Source: Campylobacter concisus (GTDB taxonomy: Bacteria > Campylobacterota > Campylobacteria > Campylobacterales > Campylobacteraceae). From it: DNA of 64,000 bases. Each line of letters starts with the position of its first letter. Position 1 is the stretch's first letter. Positions 20,432 through 29,320 of this stretch are shown one piece after another. A program made the translations under genes and the position numbers. The notes beneath the pieces are model-generated. The model ran no database searches. It worked only from the letters and a program-made list of their open reading frames with translations, and was not told the DNA's origin. The DNA lies in assembly GCF_003049085.1 (NCBI RefSeq), contig NZ_PIQX01000005.1:1-64000 (forward strand). Reading direction: 5' to 3'.

Positions 20432-21229
20432 TTATAAAATGCAAACTTCAGTCTTAAGCTCTACGCCAAATTTCTCTAAAACTCTAGCTCTAGCCAAATT
20501 TATAAGGCTAGTGGCGTCTTCAAAGCTTGCGTGGTTAAAATTTATCAAGAAATTCGCGTGCTCTTCGCTAAATTTCGCTCCACCGACAGCGTATCCTTTT
20601 AGCCCAACTGCCTCTAGCATTGCCCCTGCAAAGTGGCCTTCAGGATTAACAAAGCAGCTGCCAAAGCTAGCTCCTTTTGGTTGATTTGCCCTTTTTGCGC
20701 TTATAGCTTCAGATATGCTTGCATCAAAGCCACTAGAAAGCTTAAATTTAGCTCCCAAAATGGCCTCATCTATGCCGCTGTGGCGGTAGCTAAAGCTTAT
20801 CTTCTCTTTGCGCACCCAGCCACGAGCCAGACGCACGTGTGTGAGGTTGTCGCTTATGCTAAATTTAAGCAGTCCAGCGTTCATCTTGATAAGTCCGCCA
20901 AGTGTGCCTGGGATATTTTTTAAAAACTCAAGGTTCGCGATGTTATTTTGTTTGCAGAAGTTATAAATTTTAGCGGATTTTGTCGCAGCACCTATCTCAA
21001 GGTAAATTTTCTCATCACAAATTTCTAAATTTATATAGTCAAAGCTCTTGCCAAGCATCGCCATTTTTGGGGGATTTGGCGAGATAAGAAGGTTGTTGCC
21101 CCCACCTATCATCACAGCGCCTAAAAAGTGAGGTGAGCTTAGATCTTCAAGACTATCAACCTCGAAAATTTCATGCACGCCGCCTATCCTAACTGAGGTA
21201 AATTTAGAAAAATCAACAAGCCTCGTCAC
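20432..21229 (-). CDS. murB: UDP-N-acetylenolpyruvoylglucosamine reductase MurB
   Basis: A 265-residue FAD enzyme that reduces UDP-GlcNAc-enolpyruvate to UDP-MurNAc in peptidoglycan synthesis. It shows the FAD-binding segment MIGGGNNLLISPNPP, the GTLGGLIKMNAG motif and the catalytic Ser in GASFGSCFVNPEG. It is the short type II form, fitting Campylobacter (about 258). The start overlaps the fliQ stop as ATGA. Confidence 0.93.
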   Translation of the reverse strand: MTRLVDFSKFTSVRIGGVHEIFEVDSLEDLSSPHFLGAVMIGGGNNLLISPNPPKMAMLGKSFDYINLEICDEKIYLEIGAATKSAKIYNFCKQNNIANLEFLKNIPGTLGGLIKMNAGLLKFSISDNLTHVRLARGWVRKEKISFSYRHSGIDEAILGAKFKLSSGFDASISEAISAKRANQPKGASFGSCFVNPEGHFAGAMLEAVGLKGYAVGGAKFSEEHANFLINFNHASFEDATSLINLARARVLEKFGVELKTEVCIL

Positions 21230-21492
21230 TGGATAAATTCCGGTATAAAATCAAGCATGCGAGTGGTAAATTCAACCATCATCGAGATCATCCAAGGCAT
21301 CAAAAATATGATGACAACGACGACTAGCAAAATTTTTGGCACGAAGCTTAGCGTGGTTTCGTTTATCTGCGTGGTCGCTTGAAAGATGGAGATGATAAGA
21401 CCAGCTATTAGTCCGCTTAGCAGCATCGGAAGGCTGATATAAAGGGCGATCTTAAAGGTTTCAACTCCAAGTGAGACAAGCGTACTTTGCAT
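21226..21492 (-). CDS. fliQ: Flagellar export apparatus protein FliQ
   Basis: An 88-residue inner-membrane protein with two hydrophobic hairpins (SLPMLLSGLIAGLIISIFQ and ILLVVVVIIFLMPWMISMM) and the conserved linker ATTQINETTLSFVPK. It forms the helical export gate of the flagellar type III system with FliP and FliR. The length is the family standard (about 89). It overlaps mqnD and murB by 1 and 4 bp, so the three are co-transcribed although functionally unrelated. Confidence 0.95.
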   Translation of the reverse strand: MQSTLVSLGVETFKIALYISLPMLLSGLIAGLIISIFQATTQINETTLSFVPKILLVVVVIIFLMPWMISMMVEFTTRMLDFIPEFIQ

Positions 21493-22364
21493 CAGCTAAA
21501 CCTTACTTCGTTGTATTCAGTTGGGATTAGGTAGTCATTTACGTCGATTGGCTTTTCAAAAAAGCCTTTGTCATAGCCTATTTGATATAGCTTATTTAGC
21601 GCTTTTAGCTGCGTTTCGTTCATGCTTATTGACTCGTCATTTGCATATAAATTTAGATACGCTTTAAGCTCCTCTTTGCCAACTCTGATGAGGTTTCGCT
21701 CCATTAGCATGTGAGATAAAAATGGCTTGTGCGAAGTAGCGATCCTAACGGCCTCGCTAAGCACTCTCTCGCACTCGATCGCGTCGGTTATGGGTAGGCT
21801 TCGTCTAAGCGCCATGCCACCAAGTGGAAGCGGTAAATTTTCGCCGTTTAGCTCGCTCCAGATGTCCCAAATTTCGCGCTCCACACAGAGCTGGTCTGAG
21901 AAATTTAAGATACTTTCATGTATTAGCACGCCAGCATCGACCTCGCCGCTAAGCACGGCATTTTCGATCTCTAAGAAATTTTTATAAACGATCCTTGCCT
22001 CTGGGTAGGCTATGCGAAAGAGCAGGGCATTTGTCGTGTTTTTGCCAGAGAGTGCGACCTTAAAATTTCGCTTTAGCTGCTTGCCTTTTAGCTTGATAAG
22101 CTTTGGGCCATATCCATTGCCAAAGCTTACAGCACAGCGTAAAAGCGCATACTCGTCGCAAATTTTTGGATAGAGTGCAAAGCTGATCGCTGTGGCCTCA
22201 TAAGTGCCTTTTAGCGCCTCCTCGTTTAGCGTTTCTATATCAAGTGCCTTTGATGTGAAGGCTAAATTTTTACTGCTAACCCAGCCAAACTTCACTGCGG
22301 CATACATGAAAATATCGTCAGCATCAGGCGAGTGAGCGACGTTTATATTCTTGAAATTTTGCAA
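21492..22364 (-). CDS. mqnD: Menaquinone synthesis protein, MqnD-type (1,4-dihydroxy-6-naphthoate synthase)
   Basis: A 290-residue member of the MqnA/MqnD family in the futalosine route to menaquinone, the route Campylobacter uses. HSPDADDIFMYAA at the N-terminus corresponds to the SPxxNDTF segment of MqnD, not to the start of MqnA. The GVLIHESILNF segment also suits MqnD. MqnD opens cyclic dehypoxanthine futalosine to 1,4-dihydroxy-6-naphthoate. It starts 38 bp after the lipoprotein gene region and precedes fliQ. The MqnA/MqnD distinction is from memory of the motifs. Confidence 0.75.
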   Translation of the reverse strand: MQNFKNINVAHSPDADDIFMYAAVKFGWVSSKNLAFTSKALDIETLNEEALKGTYEATAISFALYPKICDEYALLRCAVSFGNGYGPKLIKLKGKQLKRNFKVALSGKNTTNALLFRIAYPEARIVYKNFLEIENAVLSGEVDAGVLIHESILNFSDQLCVEREIWDIWSELNGENLPLPLGGMALRRSLPITDAIECERVLSEAVRIATSHKPFLSHMLMERNLIRVGKEELKAYLNLYANDESISMNETQLKALNKLYQIGYDKGFFEKPIDVNDYLIPTEYNEVRFS

Positions 22365-22402
22365 AGACGATCCTTTTTTTAATTACGCCATTTTAATGAA
22401 AT

Positions 22403-22918
22403 TTATTTAAAATAAAGTTTTAAGGGCGGTTTTTGAAACGATTTTACCAGCTTTGCCTCTTTGAAATTTAGCACGTATTTCACATCTATGGCGTCTTTAG
22501 CACCTTTTCTTCGAGTAAGGATCGTTGAGTAAAACGGATGCTTAAGCTCTAGCATCTTAAGTAGCTTTTGATCGCTATCTTCTTTTTTTATATTTTCAAC
22601 GATTATTGTCGTTAAAAATTTGCCCTCAAACTCATAAAATGGCCACACTATCACGCCAGTATCGTTTGTTTTAAAGTCATTTATTTTAGACTTTTTTGGG
22701 ATATTTAGCATGGAGATGATCTTTTTGCGTGAGCTATCCAAATTTTGCACTGAGATCACCTTTACAAGCAGGTCTTTGTTTGCTCCGAGTCCATTTTCAC
22801 TAAATCGGTAAACTCCGTCTTCAAGGATGCCAACCTTTTCAAAGGCATTAGCATAGTTTGCGGCGGTGCAAGCGGTCAGTAAAAGCGACAGAAACATTAA
22901 AATTTTTATAAATTTCAT
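22403..22918 (-). CDS. Putative lipoprotein
   Basis: A 171-residue protein with a lipoprotein signal (MKFIKILMFLSLLLTACTA; lipobox LTAC, acylated Cys at about 17). The mature part looks like a beta-rich domain (DTGVIVWPFYEFEGKFLTTI) with no motif I can name. It lies 8 bp downstream of the nicotinate phosphoribosyltransferase and 38 bp upstream of mqnD, so co-transcription is likely. Function unknown. Confidence 0.75.
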   Translation of the reverse strand: MKFIKILMFLSLLLTACTAANYANAFEKVGILEDGVYRFSENGLGANKDLLVKVISVQNLDSSRKKIISMLNIPKKSKINDFKTNDTGVIVWPFYEFEGKFLTTIIVENIKKEDSDQKLLKMLELKHPFYSTILTRRKGAKDAIDVKYVLNFKEAKLVKSFQKPPLKLYFK

Positions 22919-22926
22919 CTTTTCTC

Positions 22927-24015
22927 TTAAAATTTCACTCTCTTTAGCCTATTTGAAGCGAAATTTTTCCTACCAAATTTAGCCTCATTTTTGCCGTTTA
23001 GCTCGACAAGATCGCCTGTAAAGCCACAAATGTCATTTTTAACAAGATAGCTTCCAACGCCATAAGTATCAACCGGCGTGTTATAAGCTTCAAATTCTTT
23101 TATAATTTTAGGGCTAAAGCCTGAGCTAACGACGATTTTAACGTATTTAAAGCCAGCTTTATCAAGCGCCTCTCTTAGAGCAAATATAAGCTCCTTGCAA
23201 ACGCCATGTGGGTCAAACCCGCTAGTATCCTTATCATCAAAATATTTATCAATCAAATTTTTACTAGTATCGACTCTAACCGCGCTAAGCCTCTCTTTTA
23301 AGGCATTTGCAGCCCTTAATGCATCTGTGATCACATCGTTGTTATAGTCCACTAATGCCGTGATCTTTTCATTTTCAAAGGTTTTAGCATAAATTTCTGA
23401 GGCTTTTACTATATCCCCGCCGCACATTTGAATGAGTGCATGAGGCATGGTGCCACCACCTTTTAGCCCAGTAAGCTCGCCTTGAGCATCTGTGGCGACC
23501 TTTTTGATGCCGCCTACAAATGATGCATAGCCGTCGCCTGGTTGCGTGCAGATGTCGTCTTGCCTGTCTGCCATGCTAAAAACGTCCTTGCCATTTGCCG
23601 CTCTTATCACATCTCTTGAGTTTGTCGCCACGCAGCTTCTTCTGGTGAGCGTCGCGTCGATCACGTTTTCTAAAAAGCCAAAATTCTCATACTTGCCGCT
23701 TATCTTTAAAACTGGCTCATTTGCATTTATTATATCGCCATCATTAAGTGCATAAATTTCAAGCTCGCTTGGGTCTTTGGCAAATTTATTGATGATGACT
23801 AAAACTTCGTCGATGCCGCAAAGCACGATATCATCGCGCCTTTGGAAAAACTGCATCGTCACGTGCTGATCTGGCAGGTTTTGCTTAATTATCTCATTTA
23901 CTTTTAGAAAATATTTTGCGGTGAAGTAGCCCTCGCCGATCCTTGGATCTAGCCTAAAAGTCTTATCTGTTAGCCTTTTTATCTTGCTTTGCATCTTTAG
24001 CTCAAGTTCGTTCAT
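22927..24015 (-). CDS. pncB: Nicotinate phosphoribosyltransferase
   Basis: A 362-residue type II phosphoribosyltransferase. It contains LKGGGTMPHALIQMCGGD, DYNNDVITDALRA and VSSGFSPKIIKEFEAYN with YGVGSYLV, the phosphate-binding end typical of NAPRTase. It converts nicotinate and PRPP to nicotinate mononucleotide for NAD salvage. The frame extends upstream to 24180, but AAGGACAGAC directly before ATG 24015 and the divergent gene beginning at 24141 argue for this start. It is somewhat shorter than classical PncB, so pncB is used in the broad sense. Confidence 0.8.
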   Translation of the reverse strand: MNELELKMQSKIKRLTDKTFRLDPRIGEGYFTAKYFLKVNEIIKQNLPDQHVTMQFFQRRDDIVLCGIDEVLVIINKFAKDPSELEIYALNDGDIINANEPVLKISGKYENFGFLENVIDATLTRRSCVATNSRDVIRAANGKDVFSMADRQDDICTQPGDGYASFVGGIKKVATDAQGELTGLKGGGTMPHALIQMCGGDIVKASEIYAKTFENEKITALVDYNNDVITDALRAANALKERLSAVRVDTSKNLIDKYFDDKDTSGFDPHGVCKELIFALREALDKAGFKYVKIVVSSGFSPKIIKEFEAYNTPVDTYGVGSYLVKNDICGFTGDLVELNGKNEAKFGRKNFASNRLKRVKF

Positions 24016-24140
24016 GTCTGTCCTTTTTTTATCGTGATTATAGCATTTTGGTAGAAAAGTAAAAATTATAAAAATATATTTTAAGAATGTATAAGAGTAT
24101 ATTTTATAAAATCTTGAAATTTTACTTTTAAAGGAAAAAT

Positions 24141-24839
24141 ATGAAAAAGTTCTTACTTTTAATGGTTGCAATTTTTGCATTTGGTAATGAAAATTTGCTA
24201 GTAAGTGCGGGTGGCGGATATAAAAAGATAGTCGAAGCAGTCGCGCAAAATCTCAAAAAAGATGGCGTAAATATTGACACTTCTTTTGCAAACATCACAG
24301 CGATCATGGCTCAGGTAAAAGAGGGTAAAACTGACGTGATCGTGGGCGATGAGGACTTTTTGAAAAAGTCTGATCTAAAGATCGCCGAGTATGTAAATTT
24401 AGGCTCAGGTGCTTTGGTGCTGGCTACCAAAAAAGGTGTGAAAATAGAAAAAGTTGAAGAGCTAAAAACGCTTTCTAAGATCGCTATGCCAGATGCTGTA
24501 AAGACAGTTTATGGCAAAAGGGCGAATGAATTTATGCAAAAAGCAAATTTAAGTGGCGAGCTAAAAGATAAAATTTTAGCAGTTGCTGGTGTGCCACAAG
24601 TCGTTACTTATATATTAAACGGCGAAGTTGATGCTGGATTTATTAATCAGACCGAACTAAACGCACACAAAGATGAATTTGGTAGTTTTGTCTTGATAGA
24701 CAAATCGCTTTACGCTCCAGCAAACATTGTAGCTGCGAAGCTTGAAGGATGCGATAAAAAGGCTGATTGTGAGAAATTTTTAAATGAGCTAAAAAGCGAT
24801 AGATCAAAAGAAATTTACACTAAATTTGGCATAAGATAA
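24141..24839 (+). CDS. ModA-like periplasmic oxyanion-binding protein
   Basis: A 232-residue protein with signal peptide (MKKFLLLMVAIFAFG) and a substrate-binding fold. SAGGGYKKIVEAVAQNLKK and SFANITAIMAQVKEGKTDVI resemble ModA-type molybdate binders, and DAGFINQTELNAH near the C-terminus is a typical ModA end segment. It differs clearly from the full-length ModA at 30980. ATG follows AAAGGAAAAAT. The permease gene follows after 8 bp; no ATPase follows. The ligand may be molybdate, tungstate or another anion. Confidence 0.75.
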   Translation: MKKFLLLMVAIFAFGNENLLVSAGGGYKKIVEAVAQNLKKDGVNIDTSFANITAIMAQVKEGKTDVIVGDEDFLKKSDLKIAEYVNLGSGALVLATKKGVKIEKVEELKTLSKIAMPDAVKTVYGKRANEFMQKANLSGELKDKILAVAGVPQVVTYILNGEVDAGFINQTELNAHKDEFGSFVLIDKSLYAPANIVAAKLEGCDKKADCEKFLNELKSDRSKEIYTKFGIR

Positions 24840-24847
24840 GGCGAAAT

Positions 24848-25507
24848 TTGCAAGAGCTCTCTTGGCTTTTTGATCCGCTATTTTTAAGCATAAAGGTCGT
24901 TTTGTGCCAAGGGGCTTTACTTATCATTTTTGGGCTGGCTTTAGCCTATTATTTAGCTTTTGGAAAGGCTAAATTTAAAGCTATTTTAGAGATGATCGTA
25001 ACTTTTCCGCTCATCTTTCCGCCCATTGCGACTGGATTTTTACTGCTTTATCTACTTGGTAAAAATGGCATCGTCGGCAAGGCTTTAAATTTAGAAATTA
25101 TTTTTAGTTTTAAGGCTCTTGTGTTAGCTGCTTTTATAGCTTCGCTGCCGCTATTTGTAAAGCCTGTCGCTTCTGCTCTTGGCTCACTTTCAAAAAGCCT
25201 AAGTGAAGCAGCATATAGCCTTGGAAAAGATAAATTTCAAACAGCTATTTTTGTGCTTTTTCCATGTGTTGCAAAAAGCGTAGCAGCGGCTTTTATCTTA
25301 GCTATCTCGCGTGGGCTTGGCGAGGTTGGCATAACACTAATTTTGGGTGGCAATATCATAGGCAAAACAGACACTATCTCTCTTGCCATTTATAATGCCG
25401 TATACGATGGCAAAAGCGACGAAGCACTAGTTCTAAGCCTTGTTTTGGTTGTATTAAGCTTTATTTTGTTTGGGATTATAAATTTGCTTGATAAAAGCAA
25501 AATTTAA
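24848..25507 (+). CDS. ModB-like ABC permease without partner ATPase
   Basis: A 219-residue inner-membrane permease, about five helices, starting at TTG 24848 behind AAGGCG. EAAYSLGKDKFQTAIFVLFPCVAKS is split here by position: EAAYSLGKDK and the following Gly-rich ISRGLGEVGITLILGG form the EAA loop that docks an ABC ATPase, and KTDTISLAIYNAV is the usual ModB end. No ATP-binding gene follows; the next gene is selC on the other strand. It may borrow ModC (32124-32981). Confidence 0.8.
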   Translation: MQELSWLFDPLFLSIKVVLCQGALLIIFGLALAYYLAFGKAKFKAILEMIVTFPLIFPPIATGFLLLYLLGKNGIVGKALNLEIIFSFKALVLAAFIASLPLFVKPVASALGSLSKSLSEAAYSLGKDKFQTAIFVLFPCVAKSVAAAFILAISRGLGEVGITLILGGNIIGKTDTISLAIYNAVYDGKSDEALVLSLVLVVLSFILFGIINLLDKSKI

Positions 25508-25515
25508 AATGAGAG

Positions 25516-25614
25516 TGGCGAGAGGATGAGAGAATCGAACTCCCCACCAGACGGTCAACCGCCCAGTCATCGGGTTTGAAGCCCGTGAGCATCACCAGAT
25601 TACTTTATCCTCCG
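25516..25614 (-). tRNA. selC: tRNA-Sec (anticodon TCA)
   Basis: Read on the minus strand: a 7- to 8-bp acceptor starting GGAGGAT, a long D stem, anticodon arm ACGGGCTTCAAACCCGA with TCA in the loop, a long variable arm, T arm GGGAG/TTCGATT/CTCTC and an encoded CCA ending at 25516. The length of about 98 nt, UGA-reading anticodon and long variable arm identify the selenocysteine tRNA. The outermost acceptor pair would be C-C if eight pairs are counted, which is unusual. selA, selB and a selenoprotein gene are not in the window; they are expected elsewhere. Confidence 0.9.
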
Positions 25615-25691
25615 TGTGCGTTATTCTAGCAGATTTAGATAAATTTTAGCCCATTTTCTATAAACTTTTTGAAATTACAAAAGGATTTCTG

Positions 25692-26264
25692 ATTTCAAAA
25701 TTTAGCATTTTTGCATTTTTGGCTCTATTTTTTTGCTCTTGTTCTTCGGTTCTTTCCCCAGCAACTGCACCGCTAAATGTATATGATGCGTACTCTATTT
25801 CACGCGATAAACGTGGTATTTACTCGATCACAAGAGATAAATTTATACAAAGCAAATTGCAAAGCAAAATTTTATTTTCAAAAGGGCTTAGCAATATTGA
25901 TATCGAGATTGAGGTCTTTTACGGAGATGCCTATCTGATAGGACTTGTTGATAGTAAAGAGCTTGAAGATAAGCTAGTAGAACTAGCCAAAAGCACAGAT
26001 GGTGTGCGAAAAATTTATACCTATCTTCGTATCAAGAAGCCAGAATATCCATGCGATAGTCTAAAAATTCTCACAAACTTAAAGCAAAATCTTTTTAAAG
26101 ATAGTATAGTTGAGGGTACAAATGTGCGAGTTAGCATAGTTGGCTGTGATGTTGTATTTAGCGGCGTAGTTGATAGCATTGAGCAAGAAAAACATGCTAT
26201 TTGGTATGCTAAGCACATTGACGGCGTGGCCGATGTCTACTCGTTCATCAAAGTTATCAAATAA
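25692..26264 (+). CDS. BON-domain lipoprotein, probable ATT start
   Basis: A predicted lipoprotein of 190 residues with two BON-like modules (about residues 50-115 and 120-188), as in OsmY/DolP-type envelope proteins that bind phospholipid. From TTG at 25719 the signal peptide would be cut short (six residues before Cys). Reading on upstream in frame gives SKFSIFAFLALFFCSC, a proper lipoprotein signal, from ATT at 25692, with AAAAGGA 7 nt before it; CTG at 25689 is the alternative. The gene points away from selC and toward the MMPL operon, ending 7 bp from it. Confidence 0.7.
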   Translation: MSKFSIFAFLALFFCSCSSVLSPATAPLNVYDAYSISRDKRGIYSITRDKFIQSKLQSKILFSKGLSNIDIEIEVFYGDAYLIGLVDSKELEDKLVELAKSTDGVRKIYTYLRIKKPEYPCDSLKILTNLKQNLFKDSIVEGTNVRVSIVGCDVVFSGVVDSIEQEKHAIWYAKHIDGVADVYSFIKVIK

Positions 26265-26271
26265 ATTTAGC

Positions 26272-28716
26272 TTAAATATCGCTCTTTTTTACAAAGCTTG
26301 CAATGAGGCTTGGTAAGATGATTAGTGCGCCAAGAAGCATAAAAACCATAACAAGATCGGTTAGTAAGCCAAAATAGATAGTTGGGATAAAATTGCTAGT
26401 TATCATCACACTAAAGCCAAGAAAAATAGTGAATGATGTGTAATACATCGCATATCCGATGCTTGCGTGCGCGACTTTAATGCTCTCAAAAACACTTTTT
26501 GTAAGCATTTCTTCTTTAAAGCGGTGGATGTAATGGATGATATCATCAACGCCAATACCAATGCTAATGGCTGCGATCGTGATACTCATCACATCAAGCG
26601 GAATGCCAAAAAATCCCATCACACCAAAGAGTGTGCAAAGCGGGATTAAATTTGAAACTATCGCAATGGTTGCTAGCTTTATGCTCCTAAAGATAAAGCA
26701 AAATATGACAAAAAGTATAGCGACAGTTAGTCCAAAAGTATCAACTTGCGAGCTAAGTAAATTTTGAAGCATATTGTTATAAAGCACCATCATGCCGACA
26801 ACTTCTATGCTTACATTGTCATTTTTAGTAAGCTGTGCTAGCCCTTCTCTAAGCTCTTTTAGAAATAAATTTCGTCTAAGCTCAGAGTCACTATCGACGA
26901 TCCTTATACTAAATCTAAGCTCATCATCTTCAACGCTTACATAAGGACTTAATAAGATATTTTTATAATTTTGTGGCAATTTCTCATACATCGCAGCTAA
27001 TAAAAAATCATCACTCGCGCCGTTATTTAGCTCTTTTATGGCTTTTATAAGGGTTGCTAGTGAGCTTACATGTCCGACAAATTTTTGCTCTTTTAAATAG
27101 TCGTGAATTTTCTCAGCAACCCTTGTGTGATAGCTATTAAACCAGTATTTCGCATCCTTAGCGTTGCTTTCAAACTCATTTTCAAACTCATCTTGCTCAG
27201 TATTTTTATCTTGTTTTTGCTCTTTAAATTTCACTATCACATCAACTGGTATCGTGCCGCCAAGCTTGGTATCAATGACTTGCATTCCTTGGCGAATTTC
27301 TGTACTTTCTTTAAAGTAGCCAATGAAGCTATTTTCAACCTTTATCTTGCTGATACCATAAATGCCAAAACAGACAACTAGAGCGCAAACTACGTAGATG
27401 ATCTTTCTTGAGTTTAGAGCTAAATTTGCGCAGTATTTTGTAAATTTAAAGCTATTTTCAAAGGTTCTAATAGGAGCTAACTTATTTAAATTTACATTTA
27501 TCGCGCCAAATAGCAAAAACGCAAGCACAAGCGAAACGCTAATGCCAGTGCTCATCATAATGCCAAGCATGATAACTGGCTTTATGTCAGCACTCATAAG
27601 CGAGCTAAAGCCAATAACCGTGGTAAATATCGCCCAAAAAGATGGAGAGAATTTATCACGAAGCGTTAGATAAATTAGCTGATTTTGGCTATATTTTGGA
27701 TGCTTTGCGTAAAATTCTCTATAGCTAACGACAAGGTGAATCACAGTTGAAATAGTAATGATGAGCTGAAGTGCGATGTAGTTTGAGCTAATGACCGTCA
27801 CTTCCCAGTCAAATATACCAAAAATTCCGGTCGTAAAAATGGCACTTACGGCACATATAAACATCGGTAAAACTATCCATCTAACCTGCCTGAAAAATAG
27901 CCACAAACTAAAGCTAAGAAGAGCAAGTACGCTTAAGCCATAGACCAAAAGATCGCTCTTTATAAAGCCTATCATATCATCAGCGATCATATTTGCACCA
28001 CCTAAAAACAGCTCGTCATTTGCGTTAAATTTAGCTATGGTTGCTTTTATGGCCTCAAGGTTTTCGTGATCGCTCTTTCTAAGCTCATCTCGGTAGGCTT
28101 TAAACTCATAGGCAAGAGCCTCTAGCTTAAGTCGCTCAGCTTGTGTGATAGTGCCGTTTGACTCTTTTTGGCTAAGCAAATTTCTTTCATTTACAAGCTC
28201 ATTAAATTTCTCATCTTGTTTTAAATTTAGAGCAATCGCTGTAGTTTTTAGATCTTTGCTTATCAAATTCCCGCTGTAAATCGGACTTTTGGCAAACTCG
28301 AGCTTTGCTTTTGAAATATTTATATCTTTATCTTGCAGCGTTGGAGTATGATCTAAGATACCCGTAATCCCGCCTTTTACACTATTTAAAAGCGGAATAT
28401 TTATTATAGAGATGACGCTATTTACCATATCGTTTTTAGCTAGTTCATCGCCTAAATTTTTGATAAGTTCTAAATTTTTAGGTGAAAAAAGATCATCTTT
28501 TGGAGTAAAAGCGACCACTAAAAATCCAGGTGAGTCGTAGCGTTTGGCTATCTCTCTATAAGCTTTTAAGTCAGGATCATGCTCAAGCAGTAGCGTTTCA
28601 GCTGATGCATCAACACTAAGCTTGGTACTAAGATAGCCAAAAACTACGCTTAAAGCTAAAATTAGAGCAATAATAAGCTTGTTTTTAGCAATGATAAATT
28701 TAAAAATTTGTCGCAT
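26272..28716 (-). CDS. MMPL/RND-family lipid exporter
   Basis: An 814-residue inner-membrane protein with the RND two-fold plan: helix 1, a large periplasmic loop (about 35-225), helices 2-6, helix 7, a second loop (about 440-600), helices 8-12. ISIGIGVDDIIHYIHRFKEE lies in the fourth helix of the second half, where RND/MMPL proteins carry proton-relay residues. The family moves lipids and hydrophobic compounds. Its start overlaps the mlaC stop (TAATG), so it works with MlaC and MlaA. The same trio exists in C. jejuni (Cj1371-1373), as I recall. Substrate direction is not known. Confidence 0.85.
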   Translation of the reverse strand: MRQIFKFIIAKNKLIIALILALSVVFGYLSTKLSVDASAETLLLEHDPDLKAYREIAKRYDSPGFLVVAFTPKDDLFSPKNLELIKNLGDELAKNDMVNSVISIINIPLLNSVKGGITGILDHTPTLQDKDINISKAKLEFAKSPIYSGNLISKDLKTTAIALNLKQDEKFNELVNERNLLSQKESNGTITQAERLKLEALAYEFKAYRDELRKSDHENLEAIKATIAKFNANDELFLGGANMIADDMIGFIKSDLLVYGLSVLALLSFSLWLFFRQVRWIVLPMFICAVSAIFTTGIFGIFDWEVTVISSNYIALQLIITISTVIHLVVSYREFYAKHPKYSQNQLIYLTLRDKFSPSFWAIFTTVIGFSSLMSADIKPVIMLGIMMSTGISVSLVLAFLLFGAINVNLNKLAPIRTFENSFKFTKYCANLALNSRKIIYVVCALVVCFGIYGISKIKVENSFIGYFKESTEIRQGMQVIDTKLGGTIPVDVIVKFKEQKQDKNTEQDEFENEFESNAKDAKYWFNSYHTRVAEKIHDYLKEQKFVGHVSSLATLIKAIKELNNGASDDFLLAAMYEKLPQNYKNILLSPYVSVEDDELRFSIRIVDSDSELRRNLFLKELREGLAQLTKNDNVSIEVVGMMVLYNNMLQNLLSSQVDTFGLTVAILFVIFCFIFRSIKLATIAIVSNLIPLCTLFGVMGFFGIPLDVMSITIAAISIGIGVDDIIHYIHRFKEEMLTKSVFESIKVAHASIGYAMYYTSFTIFLGFSVMITSNFIPTIYFGLLTDLVMVFMLLGALIILPSLIASFVKKSDI

Positions 28717-29318
28717 TAAGGGTTGGTTTTATTTTGATCAGGCAAAACAGCTTCGTTTAGCTTTTGTAAAAGAGTATTGAAATCAGCGTTATTTAGCACA
28801 TCACCAAACTGGCTTCTGTATGTTTGAATGATGCTTACACCAACGATATCAAGATCGTAAATGAGCCAACCACGCTCTTTTGCATCATAAAATTTATAGA
28901 CAAATTCGTAGCTCTTGCCATCATTTATAAGCTCAGATGTGAGCCAGTATCTATTTTTCTGAGGCTCACTTTCTCCAGTGATGTGGATCTGTTGGTCTTT
29001 GTAGCCTAAAAGTTTATCTATGTATGAGCTTTTTAGTTTTTGCTCAAATGCCGCGTCAAATTTGGCTTGCTCATCGCTGCTTAGGCTGTTGTAACGTTTG
29101 CCAAGGCTTATCTTTGCCATTTGTTTATAGTCAAAAAATGGATCAAGAAGTGCAAAAATTTCTTTTGTCTTTGCATTATTGTCTAAATTTGTATCTTTTA
29201 AAATTTCAATAACCTTTGTTGTTTTCATCTCTACTTCAGGTTTGATCTGCTCTTTTGAAATAGCAAAAAGGCTAGTTGTAAAAAGTAAAATCATAGTTAG
29301 AATTTTTAAAATTTTCAT
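28716..29318 (-). CDS. mlaC: Phospholipid-binding protein MlaC (Ttg2D family)
   Basis: A 200-residue periplasmic protein with signal peptide (MKILKILTMILLFTTSLFA). FFDYKQMAKISLGKRYNSLSSDE and YDLDIVGVSIIQTYRSQF are typical of MlaC. MlaC carries phospholipid between the outer-membrane MlaA complex and an inner-membrane partner. Here it lies between mlaA (2-bp gap) and the MMPL gene (1-bp overlap). No mlaFEDB genes are present in this operon. Confidence 0.9.
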   Translation of the reverse strand: MKILKILTMILLFTTSLFAISKEQIKPEVEMKTTKVIEILKDTNLDNNAKTKEIFALLDPFFDYKQMAKISLGKRYNSLSSDEQAKFDAAFEQKLKSSYIDKLLGYKDQQIHITGESEPQKNRYWLTSELINDGKSYEFVYKFYDAKERGWLIYDLDIVGVSIIQTYRSQFGDVLNNADFNTLLQKLNEAVLPDQNKTNP

Positions 29319-29320
29319 AT

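Noticed and set aside
24016-24180. Longer start for nicotinate phosphoribosyltransferase at 24180
   Set aside because: It would overlap the divergent binding-protein gene and lacks a ribosome site; AAGGACAGAC precedes 24015.
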